Shown here: positions 48,184 to 57,719 of the stretch, one piece after another
Position numbering within the stretch: position 1 is the stretch's first letter
How the letters are laid out: every line of letters starts with the position of its first letter
From: Metabacillus kandeliae
Lineage (GTDB): Bacteria; Bacillota; Bacilli; Bacillales; Bacillaceae
Assembly: GCF_021166585.1 (NCBI RefSeq)
Contig: NZ_JAJOZE010000017.1
Span: 1 to 59,673 of the forward strand
Length of the DNA stretch: 59,673 nt
Direction of reading: 5' to 3'
Program-made: the position numbers and the translations under genes
The notes under the pieces: model-generated
Database searches by the model: none
Seen by the model: the letters and a program-made list of their open reading frames with translations, nothing else
What the model was told of the DNA's origin: nothing

Positions 48184-48366
48184 TATTTCTGTATAGATTT
48201 TGTATCCCTGTCTATAATGGGTTATGATACAGTATATTTAATAGAGCCAATTTTTTACATTCTATTGCTATGCACATTCGGGACATTATAAATGGGGAAT
48301 TTCGGTTAGATGGTGTTCTCACTGCTCTAATCGGGGTTTCGACGTTTTGAAGGAGGGTTTTATTGT

Positions 48367-49311
48367 ATGATTGAGATTGAAAAACCAAAAATCGAAACGG
48401 TTGAAATCAGCGATGATGCCAAATACGGCAAATTCGTCGTCGAACCACTCGAGCGCGGATATGGAACTACTTTGGGTAACTCCTTACGTCGTATCCTTTT
48501 ATCCTCACTTCCTGGTGCCGCTGTAACATCAATCCAAATGGATGGAGTACTGCATGAGTTTTCTACTGTAGAAGGCGTTGTGGAGGATGTTACAACGATC
48601 ATTCTAAACATCAAAAAACTTGCTCTCAAAATCTATTCAGAAGAAGAAAAAACATTGGAAATCGATGTTCAGGGTGACGGTGTCGTTACTGCTGCTGATA
48701 TTACACATGACAGTGACATTGAAATATTGAATCCCGATCTTCATATTGCGACTCTTTCCAAAGATGCGCATTTCAGAATGAGATTGACAGCAAGACGCGG
48801 ACGCGGTTATACACCAGCTGATGCAAACAAACGTGAAGATCAGCCAATAGGCGTTATTCCTATTGACTCTATCTATACTCCGGTTGCACGCGTATCCTAC
48901 CAGGTTGAAAATACACGTGTAGGCCAAGTAGCTAACTACGATAAGCTCACTTTGGATGTTTGGACCGACGGAAGCAATGGACCTCAAGAGGCAGTTGCTT
49001 TAGGAGCTAAAATTTTAACCGAGCATCTTAATATCTTTGTCGGCTTAACTGATGAAGCACAAAATGCGGAAATCATGGTCGAAAAAGAAGAAGACCAAAA
49101 AGAAAAAGTTCTAGAGATGACAATTGAAGAGCTTGATCTTTCTGTCCGTTCTTACAACTGTTTGAAGCGTGCAGGGATCAATACTGTTCAGGAGCTTGCC
49201 AACAAGACTGAAGAAGATATGATGAAGGTTCGCAATCTTGGCCGCAAATCTCTTGAAGAAGTAAAAGCGAAACTTGAAGAACTTGGTTTAGGTCTTCGTA
49301 AAGATGACTGA
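48367..49311 (+). CDS. rpoA: RpoA, RNA polymerase alpha subunit
   Basis: Scaffold and regulator-binding subunit. N-terminal assembly domain ([20 protein letters not shown], about 31) and C-terminal domain ([20 protein letters not shown] through [13 protein letters not shown], about 256-304) that binds UP elements and Spx. 314 residues. The 183-bp gap upstream holds a TATAAT at 48213 without a clear -35. Confidence 0.97.
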   Translation: MIEIEKPKIETVEISDDAKYGKFVVEPLERGYGTTLGNSLRRILLSSLPGAAVTSIQMDGVLHEFSTVEGVVEDVTTIILNIKKLALKIYSEEEKTLEIDVQGDGVVTAADITHDSDIEILNPDLHIATLSKDAHFRMRLTARRGRGYTPADANKREDQPIGVIPIDSIYTPVARVSYQVENTRVGQVANYDKLTLDVWTDGSNGPQEAVALGAKILTEHLNIFVGLTDEAQNAEIMVEKEEDQKEKVLEMTIEELDLSVRSYNCLKRAGINTVQELANKTEEDMMKVRNLGRKSLEEVKAKLEELGLGLRKDD

Positions 49312-49317
49312 AGATGA

Positions 49318-49746
<429 letters not shown>

Positions 49747-49763
49747 TTTCATATACACAAAAT

Positions 49764-49807
49764 AAAAGGGCAGGACAGTTTCTAACTTGTTCATTGCCCT
49801 TTTTTTA
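49764..49807 (+). terminator. Terminator after rplQ
   Basis: AAAAGGGCA (49764-49772) pairs with TGCCCTTTT (49795-49803), followed by more T. Marks the end of the 15-kb ribosomal operon. Confidence 0.85.
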
Positions 49808-49861
49808 AAAAGAGCATTAGGTTCTCCGGTTTATTGGATTTGAGCCTTTACATGCCAAAAT

Positions 49862-49970
49862 GGCGCCAATCAGCACCGGTGCCATATAAAGCGGATCTGC
49901 AGGATCAGGACAAAGCCTGCAGGGAGCCTATTACCAAACTGCGTAGACGGCGGACATTTTATGTCCGCCG
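49862..49970 (+). other. Three successive hairpins before ecfA1
   Basis: GGCGCC (49862-49867) with GGTGCC (49878-49883, one G-U pair); CTGCAGG (49897-49903) with CCTGCAG (49916-49922); CGGCGGACAT (49948-49957) with ATGTCCGCCG (49961-49970) around TTT. The last is further enclosed by AACTG/CAGTT. A T8 tract follows at about 49987. It looks like a structured leader; a 60-codon open frame across it (49834-50016) is probably chance. Confidence 0.5.
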
Positions 49971-50032
49971 AAGCCAGTTGGAGAAGTTTTTTTTAGAGCA
50001 GAGAAAGAGCAGCTGAGGGGAGGCGCAAAAGC

Positions 50033-50869
50033 ATGCAGGAAATCATTAAAGCAGAAGGTGTATCATTCAGCTACAGCGAAGAGGAAAGACCTGCCCTTCA
50101 AAATGTTGATTTTGAAGTTAAAAAAGGCGAATGGCTGGCCATCGTAGGCCACAATGGTTCAGGCAAGTCGACAATGGCAAGAATCCTAAATGGTCTTCTT
50201 ATTCCAAATCAAGGGAAAGTAACTGTAGCAGGCATTCATCTGAACGAAGATACTGTCTGGGAAATCCGCAAAAAAGTTGGAATGGTTTTTCAAAATCCCG
50301 ATAATCAGTTTGTTGGAACAACCGTTCAGGATGATGTGGCTTTTGGTTTAGAAAACCATGGTGTGCCGAGAGATGAAATGGTAAAGCGAGTGGAGTGGGC
50401 TGCCAAACAGGTCAAAATGGATCATTTTCTTGATCAAGAGCCGCACCATCTTTCAGGAGGGCAAAAGCAGCGCGTGGCGATCGCCGGTATTATTGCACTG
50501 CAGCCTGAAATTATGATTTTGGATGAAGCAACATCCATGCTTGATCCGAAAGGACGCGCCGAGGTAATGGAAACAGTAAGAGCGCTTAGAAAAAATGGGC
50601 TCGTCACAGTTCTTTCAATTACCCATGACCTCGAGGAAGCTGCAAAGGCTGATCGAATCATTGTGATGAATAGAGGAACCAAATATGCTGAAGGAACTCC
50701 TGAGGAAATATTTTCACAAGGGGACAAGCTGGTCGAGATCGGTCTTGATCTGCCTTTTCCGTACAAGCTCAGCCGCCTGCTGAGAGACGCAGGTATTCCT
50801 GTAGCAAAGGACCATCTTACAGAAGAAGGGCTGGTGAATGAGATATGGACATTGCGATCAAAAATCTAG
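50033..50869 (+). CDS. ecfA1: EcfA1, energy-coupling-factor ATPase
   Basis: One of two ATPases powering group II ECF transporters, which serve several vitamin-binding S subunits encoded elsewhere. Walker A GHNGSGKST (about 38), Q-loop FQNPDNQFVG, signature LSGGQKQRVAIAG and Walker B IMILDEATSMLD are complete. 278 residues. Overlaps ecfA2 by 25 bases. Confidence 0.95.
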   Translation: MQEIIKAEGVSFSYSEEERPALQNVDFEVKKGEWLAIVGHNGSGKSTMARILNGLLIPNQGKVTVAGIHLNEDTVWEIRKKVGMVFQNPDNQFVGTTVQDDVAFGLENHGVPRDEMVKRVEWAAKQVKMDHFLDQEPHHLSGGQKQRVAIAGIIALQPEIMILDEATSMLDPKGRAEVMETVRALRKNGLVTVLSITHDLEEAAKADRIIVMNRGTKYAEGTPEEIFSQGDKLVEIGLDLPFPYKLSRLLRDAGIPVAKDHLTEEGLVNEIWTLRSKI

Positions 50870-51717
50870 AACATCGCTATAATATCCGTTCACCGTTTGA
50901 GAGGCTTGCCATCTACGATGTAAGCCTGGAGATCAAAGAAGGCTCCTACACCTCTGTTATCGGCCATACAGGGTCAGGGAAGTCTACTTTCCTGCAGCAT
51001 TTGAACGGCCTTTTAAAGCCGACAAAAGGCTCTGTGACCATTGGGGAGAGAACGATTACAGCAGGTGAAAAGCAAAAGCACCTGAAAAGCCTGCGGAAAA
51101 AAGTCGGGATCGTTTTTCAGTTTCCAGAACACCAGCTCTTTGAAGAAACAATTGAAAAGGACATTGCTTTTGGGCCAATAAACTTTGGCGTTCCAAAAGA
51201 AGAAGCTGTGAAAAAGGCCCATGCGGCACTTGAACAGGTAGGCCTCTCTAAAGAGCTTTTGGATCGTTCTCCATTTGATCTGAGCGGAGGGCAGATGCGC
51301 CGGGTGGCTATAGCAGGCGTCCTTGCCATGGAGCCTGAGGTACTGGTCCTGGATGAGCCTACAGCAGGCCTTGATCCTCATGGACGGAAAGAGATCATGG
51401 ATATGTTCTACAGGCTTCATAAAGAGCAGCAGCTTACAACGATCCTTGTGACGCACAGCATGGAAGACGCTGCTAAATATGCGGACGATATTGTTGTGCT
51501 TGAAAAAGGAACAGTCCGGCTGAAGGGAAAGCCGGAGGAAATTTTTGCCGAAAGCGAAACGCTTGTGTCCATCGGGCTTGACCTTCCGGAAACGATCAAA
51601 TTTCAAAGGCTCCTTGAAAAGCGGCTCGGACGTTCGTTAAAGGAATTGCCGCTAACCATGGAAGGCACTGTTGATTTAATCAAGCGCCTTTATGAGGAAG
51701 GGGCAGAGCATCAATGA
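50845..51717 (+). CDS. ecfA2: EcfA2, energy-coupling-factor ATPase
   Basis: Second ATPase of the ECF module. Walker A GHTGSGKST (about 40), FQFPEHQLFEET, LSGGQMRRVAIAG and VLVLDEPTAGLDP are present. 290 residues with the C-terminal extension used for dimer contacts. Its TGA overlaps the ecfT ATG, fitting the fixed A1-A2-T complex. Confidence 0.95.
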   Translation: MDIAIKNLEHRYNIRSPFERLAIYDVSLEIKEGSYTSVIGHTGSGKSTFLQHLNGLLKPTKGSVTIGERTITAGEKQKHLKSLRKKVGIVFQFPEHQLFEETIEKDIAFGPINFGVPKEEAVKKAHAALEQVGLSKELLDRSPFDLSGGQMRRVAIAGVLAMEPEVLVLDEPTAGLDPHGRKEIMDMFYRLHKEQQLTTILVTHSMEDAAKYADDIVVLEKGTVRLKGKPEEIFAESETLVSIGLDLPETIKFQRLLEKRLGRSLKELPLTMEGTVDLIKRLYEEGAEHQ

Positions 51718-52508
51718 ACAGCATCATTATCGGCAAATATGTGCCAGGTGATTCCCTCATTCACCGGATGGATCCAAGAGCAAAGCTGTTAACGATCTTT
51801 TTTTATGTCTTTATCGTATTTCTTGCCAACAATGCAGCGACCTATGCTTTGCTTGGCGTCTTTACGGTCATCATCGTAGGACTTACAAGGCTGCCGCTGC
51901 GTTTTCTTTTAAACGGGATGAAACCGGTGATCTGGATTATCGTGTTTACTTTTATCCTGCACATTATGATGACAAGAGAGGGACAAGTTGTTCTCGATCT
52001 TCCCTTTTTGAAAATCTATGAAGAGGGCATCAGGCAGGGGATCTATATTTCTCTCCGTTTCTTATACTTAATCCTTGTCACCACGATCCTGACGCTCACA
52101 ACAACACCGATTGAAGTGACAGATGGAATGGAAGAGCTGCTGAATCCATTAAAGAAAATTAAGCTGCCTGTTCACGAGCTGGCGCTTATGATGTCCATTG
52201 CCCTTCGGTTTATTCCGACTTTGATGGACGAAACGGAAAAAATCATGAAAGCTCAGATGGCCAGAGGTGTTGATTTCACCTCAGGCCCGATCACTGAAAG
52301 AATTAAATCCATTATTCCGCTGCTTGTACCGCTGTTCATCAGCGCTTTCAAGCGGGCGGAAGAGCTTGCCACAGCAATGGAAGCGAGAGGCTATCAGGGC
52401 GGTGAAGGCCGGACCAAATACCGCCTTCTTTATTGGAAGGTGCTTGATACCCTTATGCTCTCAAGCTTAGCGTTACTTGCTGTCCTGCTCTTTGTGCTGA
52501 GGGCATAG
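51714..52508 (+). CDS. ecfT: EcfT, ECF transporter transmembrane protein
   Basis: Membrane scaffold joining the ATPases to exchangeable S subunits. About five to six spans (first near 25-45, last near 242-262). The two coupling-helix Ala-Arg-Gly signatures are in QMARGVDF and MEARGYQG. 264 residues. No S component gene is nearby, as expected for a group II system. Confidence 0.95.
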   Translation: MNSIIIGKYVPGDSLIHRMDPRAKLLTIFFYVFIVFLANNAATYALLGVFTVIIVGLTRLPLRFLLNGMKPVIWIIVFTFILHIMMTREGQVVLDLPFLKIYEEGIRQGIYISLRFLYLILVTTILTLTTTPIEVTDGMEELLNPLKKIKLPVHELALMMSIALRFIPTLMDETEKIMKAQMARGVDFTSGPITERIKSIIPLLVPLFISAFKRAEELATAMEARGYQGGEGRTKYRLLYWKVLDTLMLSSLALLAVLLFVLRA

Positions 52509-52510
52509 AG

Positions 52511-53251
52511 ATGAGGATGAAATGCATTGTTTCCTACGATGGCACGGGCTTCAGCGGCTATCAGGTACAGCCTGGGAAGAGAACCGTTCAGAGCGAATTA
52601 GAAAAAGCGCTGGCTGTCCTTCATAAGGGCAAGGAGATTAAAGTCGCAGCTTCTGGCAGGACAGATGCAGGGGTGCATGCGCGGGGCCAAGTTATCCATT
52701 TTGACACAAGCCTCAGCATCCCCTCTGACCGCTGGCCTAGGGCGCTGAATTCTCTGCTGCCTGATGATGTGGTGCTGCTCAGTGCTGAACAGGCTGCAGA
52801 TGACTTTCACGCCCGCTACCATGCAGTGAAAAAGGAATATCGCTACGTGATCAGCAGAGAGATGCTGCCGGATGTGTTCACCCGCAACTTTGCCTATCAC
52901 TATCCTTATCACCTTGATGTCGAAGCGATCAGGCTTGCAGGTGAAAAGCTTCTCGGCACCCATGATTTTACGAGCTTCTGCTCAGCCCGGACAGAGTCGG
53001 AAGACCGTATCAGAACCATTTTCAGCTTCGAAGCCGTTGAGGATGGCAGCCTTCTGACATTTCGCTTTGCAGGCAGCGGTTTTCTCTACAATATGGTCCG
53101 GATTTTGACAGGCACACTGCTGGAAATTGGCAGCGGTGCTAAAAGGCCTGATGAGATTCCGGCTATTATTGAAGCTAAGAACAGAGGCTTGGCAGGCAAA
53201 ACAGCACCTGCTCAAGGACTGTATTTATGGTCCGTTGAATATGACAACTAA
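52511..53251 (+). CDS. truA: TruA, tRNA pseudouridine(38-40) synthase
   Basis: Isomerises U38-40 in tRNA anticodon arms. Catalytic Asp in SGRTDAGVHARGQ (about 54); GTHDFTSFCSA and GSGFLYNMVRI are conserved. 246 residues; ATG 52511 matches MRxKC starts in relatives, with a second ATG two codons on. Two bases after ecfT. Confidence 0.95.
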   Translation: MRMKCIVSYDGTGFSGYQVQPGKRTVQSELEKALAVLHKGKEIKVAASGRTDAGVHARGQVIHFDTSLSIPSDRWPRALNSLLPDDVVLLSAEQAADDFHARYHAVKKEYRYVISREMLPDVFTRNFAYHYPYHLDVEAIRLAGEKLLGTHDFTSFCSARTESEDRIRTIFSFEAVEDGSLLTFRFAGSGFLYNMVRILTGTLLEIGSGAKRPDEIPAIIEAKNRGLAGKTAPAQGLYLWSVEYDN

Positions 53252-53269
53252 ACCAGGTGTAACATTCTC

Positions 53270-53298
53270 TTGACATTGCTCTTTAGACGTTATATCAT
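53270..53298 (+). promoter_or_regulatory. rplM promoter
   Basis: TTGACA (53270-53275), 17 bp, TATCAT (53293-53298), just after truA and before the L13 leader. Confidence 0.7.
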
Positions 53299-53305
53299 AT
53301 CATAT

Positions 53306-53370
53306 GGTATGTTATTTCATCCCCACGATAAGCCCCGGAAAGTCTTAATCGTGTTTTGAAATAGAACTTG
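53306..53370 (+). ncRNA. L13 ribosomal-protein leader
   Basis: Nested stems TATTTCA (53313-53319) with TGAAATA (53357-53363) and CACGAT (53324-53329) with ATCGTG (53348-53353), with the internal AAGCCCCGGAAAG. Position and shape fit the L13 autoregulatory leader known upstream of rplM in bacilli. Confidence 0.75.
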
Positions 53371-53417
53371 ACTAATATAAATGTATTTTGGAAACGAATT
53401 TTTAGGAGGATCAATAA

Positions 53418-53855
53418 ATGCGTACAACGTATATGGCGAAAGCTAACGAAATCGACCGCAAATGGCTCGTTGTAGATGCAGAAGGCCAAACATTGGGCCG
53501 TCTTGCAAGTGAAGTAGCGTCTGTCCTGCGCGGCAAGAACAAACCAACATTCACACCGAATGTAGACACTGGTGACCACGTGATCATCATCAACGCTGAA
53601 AAAATCGAATTGACAGGCAAGAAATTGACTGACAAAATCTACTACCGTCACAGCCAATTCCCAGGCGGACTTAAATCCAGAACTGCTTTGGAAATGCGTA
53701 CAAACTACGCTGAAAAAATGCTTGAACTGGCTATCAAAGGAATGCTTCCAAAGAATTCCCTAGGACGTCAAATTTTCAAAAAACTTCATGTCTATACTGG
53801 TGCAGAGCATCCGCATGAAGCACAAAAACCAGAAGTTTACGAACTTCGCGGTTAA
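53418..53855 (+). CDS. rplM: Ribosomal protein L13
   Basis: 145-residue early 50S assembly protein. [36 protein letters not shown] and [15 protein letters not shown] are typical. TTAGGAGGATC precedes ATG. Probably regulated by L13 through the leader. Confidence 0.97.
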   Translation: MRTTYMAKANEIDRKWLVVDAEGQTLGRLASEVASVLRGKNKPTFTPNVDTGDHVIIINAEKIELTGKKLTDKIYYRHSQFPGGLKSRTALEMRTNYAEKMLELAIKGMLPKNSLGRQIFKKLHVYTGAEHPHEAQKPEVYELRG

Positions 53856-53875
53856 TTATAAAGGAGGATATTAAT

Positions 53876-54268
53876 TTGGCACAGGTTCAATATTACGGTA
53901 CAGGCCGTCGTAAAAGCTCCGTTGCCCGCGTTCGCCTTATTCCTGGCGAAGGCCGCATCGTGATCAATAATCGTGAAATCACTGACTACATTCCTTTCGC
54001 TGCGCTGATCGAAGACATCAAGCAGCCACTTGCACTAACTGAAACTGGTGCGAACTACGATGTACTAGTTAACGTACATGGCGGCGGCTACGCTGGCCAA
54101 GCTGGTGCAATCCGCCACGGTATCTCCCGTGCATTGCTTCAAGCTGACCCAGAATACCGCGGTTCCCTTAAATCAGCTGGTCTTCTGACTCGTGACGCTC
54201 GTATGAAAGAGCGTAAAAAATACGGACTTAAAGGCGCACGCCGTGCACCTCAGTTCTCTAAACGTTAA
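53876..54268 (+). CDS. rpsI: Ribosomal protein S9
   Basis: 130-residue 30S protein whose C-terminal tail ([11 protein letters not shown]) reaches the P-site t[19 protein letters not shown] at the N-terminus. Start is TTG 53876 behind AAGGAGGATA, giving [10 protein letters not shown] as in relatives. Confidence 0.97.
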   Translation: MAQVQYYGTGRRKSSVARVRLIPGEGRIVINNREITDYIPFAALIEDIKQPLALTETGANYDVLVNVHGGGYAGQAGAIRHGISRALLQADPEYRGSLKSAGLLTRDARMKERKKYGLKGARRAPQFSKR

Positions 54269-54283
54269 TTACCAACGTTCAAA

Positions 54284-54316
54284 GGCTCTCAACCAATTTG
54301 GTTGGGGGTCTTTTTT
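54284..54316 (+). terminator. Terminator after rpsI
   Basis: GGCTCTCAACCA pairs with TGGTTGGGGGTC (several G-U pairs) around ATT, followed by T6. Confidence 0.85.
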
Positions 54317-54436
54317 ATGCTTAAAAATAGAATTTGCCGGTGTAATTTATATTTTCCTGATCTCATATTTCTTCCCCCTCGAGAGAATGATAAAAGAAAA
54401 GAGTTCTGCCAAGGGGGCAATTGTTTGGAGCCTATT

Positions 54437-54868
54437 ATGTCTTTTCAAGATAAAATCAGGGAAAAGCAGCTGAAATATGAGCGCACGATGATGAAGGAAA
54501 TTTCTCTTAAAGAGATTAAAAAGAGCGTTGACAGCTGTTTCGGCCATCATTTTCACATCGGGCTCCTGAATAAGGGGCGTATCGAAGAGGGCTGCATGGA
54601 TTTTGCGGTAGAATCCTTTCTCATTGGGGCAAAGTACAGCAAATTCGGCTCTTCCGGTGAAGCCATGGCGGATGTGCAGCTGAGAAGCCGCCTTGAAGAT
54701 AAGGCTCTGCTTGATGAAATGTACGAATATCTTCTCAACTGGGGGCAGAAAGAAGAATTTACGCTTGCCAATGAATCCATCTATATTGCAAGCGGGCATT
54801 TTCTCAATATTTGGTGGAAGGAAGGATATCTTCGCGGAATGAAGCGCCGGAAGCTCCGCTTGAATTAA
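54437..54868 (+). CDS. ybaK: YbaK, DUF2521 family protein
   Basis: 143-residue cytoplasmic protein of unknown function; EEGCMDFAVESFLIGAKYSKFG and the C-terminal HFLNIWWKEGYLRG resemble B. subtilis YbaK, also found between rpsI and cwlD. I choose ATG 54437, which has GGAG six bases upstream; the frame opens at 54302 but that part crosses the rpsI terminator and is unlike the family. No catalytic motif is visible. Confidence 0.75.
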   Translation: MSFQDKIREKQLKYERTMMKEISLKEIKKSVDSCFGHHFHIGLLNKGRIEEGCMDFAVESFLIGAKYSKFGSSGEAMADVQLRSRLEDKALLDEMYEYLLNWGQKEEFTLANESIYIASGHFLNIWWKEGYLRGMKRRKLRLN

Positions 54869-54928
54869 TCATATTTCCCTTGCGTGTCCCATATAGTGAA
54901 GTAGGACGGGCGGTAAGGGGGAAATGGC

Positions 54929-55639
54929 GTGAAGAGATTAAAATGGCTCGGTTTTGCAGCAGGGTTCATTTTGCTGCTTGTGTTGTTCCGGTTTCAATTT
55001 ACGAATGATGATTCGTGGAATACATGGAATCTTCCTCTAGCTGGAAAAATCATCTATCTTGATCCTGGCCATGGCGGGCCTGACGGAGGTGCTGTCGGCT
55101 CTACACTGATGGAGAAGAACGTTGCACTTGATATTTCGCTGAGGGTTCGAGACTATCTTCAGCAGCAGGGTGCGCTTGTTCTCATGACAAGGGAAAGTGA
55201 CATAGACCTTGCCTCCATCGGAACAAAGGGCCTGAGCAGACGGAAGTCCGAGGATTTAAGAAACAGGGTGGAAACCATCAATACCTCCTCAGCTGACCTT
55301 TACCTGAGCATTCATCTCAATGCCATTCCTTCTGCACAGTGGAGAGGCGCTCAGACCTTCTTTTACGGCAAATATGAGGAGAATAAGCGGGTGGCAAGGT
55401 ATATTCAGGATGAACTGAGAAAAAGCCTGGAAAACACGGACAGAGCGGCTAAACAGCTGAACGGAATCTACTTGCTGAAGCATGCCAACAAGCCTGGTGC
55501 TCTTGTCGAAGTGGGCTTTCTGTCCAACCCGCAGGAGGAAAAGCTTTTGGAAGGAAAAAAATATCTGGATTCCATGGCTGCTTCCATCTACAAAGGCGTC
55601 CTCAGGTATTATACGGATAAAAAAGATCCTCCTGAATAA
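54929..55639 (+). CDS. cwlD: CwlD, spore-cortex muramic-lactam amidase
   Basis: N-acetylmuramoyl-L-alanine amidase that removes stem peptides so PdaA can form muramic delta-lactam in spore cortex. N-terminal signal anchor (about 5-23), then an Amidase_3 domain: YLDPGHGGPDGG (zinc His), SIHLNAIPS (His) and LVEVGFLSN (catalytic Glu). 236 residues. Start is GTG 54929 behind AAGGGG. Expected to be made in sporulating cells. Confidence 0.94.
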   Translation: MKRLKWLGFAAGFILLLVLFRFQFTNDDSWNTWNLPLAGKIIYLDPGHGGPDGGAVGSTLMEKNVALDISLRVRDYLQQQGALVLMTRESDIDLASIGTKGLSRRKSEDLRNRVETINTSSADLYLSIHLNAIPSAQWRGAQTFFYGKYEENKRVARYIQDELRKSLENTDRAAKQLNGIYLLKHANKPGALVEVGFLSNPQEEKLLEGKKYLDSMAASIYKGVLRYYTDKKDPPE

Positions 55640-55653
55640 TCAGGGGATTTTTT
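55625..55653 (+). terminator. Terminator overlapping the cwlD stop
   Basis: ATCC-T-CCTGA pairs with TCAGG-GGAT around ATAA, followed by T7. The 5' arm contains the last cwlD codons and the loop region contains its stop. Confidence 0.75.
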
Positions 55654-55738
55654 TATGAAAGGCCTTTTACTGCAATATGGGAAGAGCTGTATGATATACT
55701 GGTGTGTGAAAACGAATTCAGCAAAAGGATGGGATAGC

Positions 55739-56797
55739 ATGCTGCAGGAGTCAGAGCTAAGAAACATACTTGAACAAATGAATGAACCTTTTTTACATAG
55801 AAGCCTGAAAGAGCTTGATGCCATTCAGGAAATAAAAGTAAAGCCCGAAAAAGAACATGTCAGTGTAAAAATTGCACTGGCGAAAACAGGTACACCTGAA
55901 CAAATGAAATTGCAGCAGGAGGTTGTGGCGAAGCTGAAGGAAGCAGGAGCCCAGACAGTCGGTATCCGTTTTGGCGACCTGCCTCAAGAGACAGTGGCTA
56001 AATATCAGCAGGCAGCAGCTCCAGCAAGCGGAAATCTGCTTTCACCCGGCAGCAAAACAACCTTCATTGCCATCGCTTCAGGTAAGGGCGGCGTAGGGAA
56101 ATCCACCGTATCCGTCAACCTAGCAGTAGCATTGGCAAGAGCGGGAAAGAAAGTCGGATTGATTGATGCCGACATCTACGGATTCAGTGTTCCTGACATG
56201 ATGGGAATTACGCAGCGCCCGACAGTGAGAGGCGAAAGTATTATTCCTGTAGACCGCTTTGGAGTAAAAGTTATCTCCATGGGCTTTTTCGTAGAAGATA
56301 ATGCACCTGTCATCTGGAGAGGGCCAATGCTCGGCAAAATGCTGACAAGCTTTTTCAAAGAAGTGGAATGGGGCGATCTCGACTACTTGCTGCTTGACCT
56401 GCCTCCAGGCACTGGAGACGTAGCGCTTGATGTCCATTCCATGCTTCCGGCATGCAAGGAAATTATCGTTTCCACCCCTCACCCAACTGCTGCATTTGTT
56501 GCGGCAAGAGCGGGTGCAATGGCACTTAGAACAGATCACGAAGTCATCGGGATCGTTGAAAACATGGCTTACTTTGAAAGCAAAAAAACAGGCGAAAAAG
56601 AATACGTATTTGGACAGGGCGGAGGCGAAAAACTCGCTGATGAGCTCCGCGTGCCAATTCTCGGAAAAATTCCGCTGCAGCAGCCTGACTGGGATGAACT
56701 TGAATTTGCCCCATCCGTTTATGCTGCCGATCATCCAATTGGGAAGATCTATGGTGAGATGGCGGAGAGGATCGTGGAGCTGGTTCCTGTTCGGTAA
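55739..56797 (+). CDS. salA: SalA (Mrp/NBP35 family P-loop ATPase)
   Basis: Mrp-type ATPase; in B. subtilis SalA represses scoC and so promotes protease production, and the family carries Fe-S clusters. N-terminal MIP18-like domain (about 1-85), deviant Walker A GKGGVGKST (about 118), VGLIDADIYGFSVPDMMG and LDLPPGTGDV. No C-terminal CxxC pair is present, as in SalA. ATG 55739 gives 352 residues, equal to B. subtilis; the frame opens at 55655 without family support. Confidence 0.92.
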   Translation: MLQESELRNILEQMNEPFLHRSLKELDAIQEIKVKPEKEHVSVKIALAKTGTPEQMKLQQEVVAKLKEAGAQTVGIRFGDLPQETVAKYQQAAAPASGNLLSPGSKTTFIAIASGKGGVGKSTVSVNLAVALARAGKKVGLIDADIYGFSVPDMMGITQRPTVRGESIIPVDRFGVKVISMGFFVEDNAPVIWRGPMLGKMLTSFFKEVEWGDLDYLLLDLPPGTGDVALDVHSMLPACKEIIVSTPHPTAAFVAARAGAMALRTDHEVIGIVENMAYFESKKTGEKEYVFGQGGGEKLADELRVPILGKIPLQQPDWDELEFAPSVYAADHPIGKIYGEMAERIVELVPVR

Positions 56798-56903
56798 GGG
56801 GAGCGCACTGGGGTAAAAAGTGAACCTGCGCATAAACTGCTTGGTAAGCATTTTAATTAAGCAATTCACTGCAATTTGCGTTCAAAATTAAATGAATTCA
56901 GTA

Positions 56904-56932
56904 AAAAAAGCCTGACACCAAGTCAGGCTTTT
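56904..56932. terminator. Bidirectional terminator between salA and gerD
   Basis: GCCTGAC (56910-56916) pairs with GTCAGGC (56922-56928) around ACCAA, with A7 on the left and T4 on the right, so it can stop both the rightward salA and leftward gerD transcripts. Confidence 0.8.
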
Positions 56933-56987
56933 CCTATTTGGCCGCGAATTATGCCGTGGTTTCTATCCAAATGAACTTTCAAGACCT

Positions 56988-57653
56988 TTACTGACCGCCG
57001 CCTCCGCCGCCTCCGGAAGAACCGCCTCCGCCCTGCTGGCCGCCGGAGCTTTCTCCGCCAGCCTGTCCGCCTTCCTGGCCTTGCTGTTTGCCGGATTGGC
57101 TCATTTCCTGGGCTGCTTTTAAAAGGCCATCCTGGATTCTTGCTTTAAAGAGCGGGCTGGAGATGGTATCCAGAACCACTTGCTGAATATCTTTTCTTGA
57201 CTGCTGGCTCTTCAGTGCTGTGCCCATTTGCTGCTGCATCTCGGGATTTTGCAGTATTTCAATCATCATGGCCTGATAGTCGGGATCTTTCATCAGCTGT
57301 TTAATCACTTTTTCATGTTCAGTTTGAATGCTTTTTGCAAAAGCTTCGGAAAATTTAGGGTCTTCAAATGTTTTTGTCCAAAACTCTTTTCCTTTGTCAG
57401 AGGTTAGTGTCTGCTGTATTGTTTCCTGGACCATCTTTTGATCCATGACCAGATTTTGTTTCATTTGGTCATCTTCCATGATCTGCTGAATTGCGGCTTT
57501 TCCATCATCTGTTTTTAATATATCCACGACCATTTTTTTGGTCTTTTCATAATCCATATCCTGTTCGCTGCTCCCGCTGCTTGAACCGCCGCATCCTCCG
57601 AGGGAGCCTGCGAGCAGAATGACTGCAAGGGGGAGAATGCCTTTCTTAACCAT
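56988..57653 (-). CDS. gerD: GerD, spore germination lipoprotein
   Basis: Inner-membrane lipoprotein of spores that clusters germinant receptors into the germinosome. Signal peptide with lipobox LGGC (lipidated Cys21), helical core (about 35-180, with many Met/Gln residues) and a glycine/serine-rich tail ending in a run of Gly. 221 residues from ATG 57653, which AAAGGGG precedes; a TTG at 57674 lies before that site and is less likely. A SigG-type promoter is upstream. Confidence 0.92.
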   Translation of the reverse strand: MVKKGILPLAVILLAGSLGGCGGSSSGSSEQDMDYEKTKKMVVDILKTDDGKAAIQQIMEDDQMKQNLVMDQKMVQETIQQTLTSDKGKEFWTKTFEDPKFSEAFAKSIQTEHEKVIKQLMKDPDYQAMMIEILQNPEMQQQMGTALKSQQSRKDIQQVVLDTISSPLFKARIQDGLLKAAQEMSQSGKQQGQEGGQAGGESSGGQQGGGGSSGGGGGGGQ

Positions 57654-57690
57654 AACGAAAATGGCCCCTTTCAATTTTCTCTCCTATAGT

Positions 57691-57719
57691 TAATATGAAT
57701 TCCCTGGATTTTTTTATGC
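57691..57719 (-). promoter_or_regulatory. SigG-type promoter of gerD
   Basis: On the minus strand GCATA (57719-57715), 17 bp, CATATTA (57697-57691), matching the forespore SigG consensus GHATR and CATWHTA. It lies 38 bp before the gerD start. Confidence 0.75.

Noticed and set aside
48190-48218. rpoA promoter (TGTATA-17-TATAAT)
   Set aside because: The -10 is perfect but the -35 is poor and rpoA is normally transcribed from upstream; not enough support to list.
49834-50016. 60-codon frame before ecfA1
   Set aside because: Covers three hairpins, shows no family resemblance and lacks a ribosome site; kept only as a structured non-coding region.
56120-56869. 249-codon minus-strand frame opposite salA
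   Set aside because: Long only because of salA codon bias; rich in Cys/His/Phe as antisense shadows are, no ribosome site, and it would have to cross the salA terminator region.
56909-56932. GCCTGACACC as a dispersed REP-like repeat
   Set aside because: It resembles short repeats seen in some bacilli, but here it is fully explained as a bidirectional terminator and has no second copy in the window.
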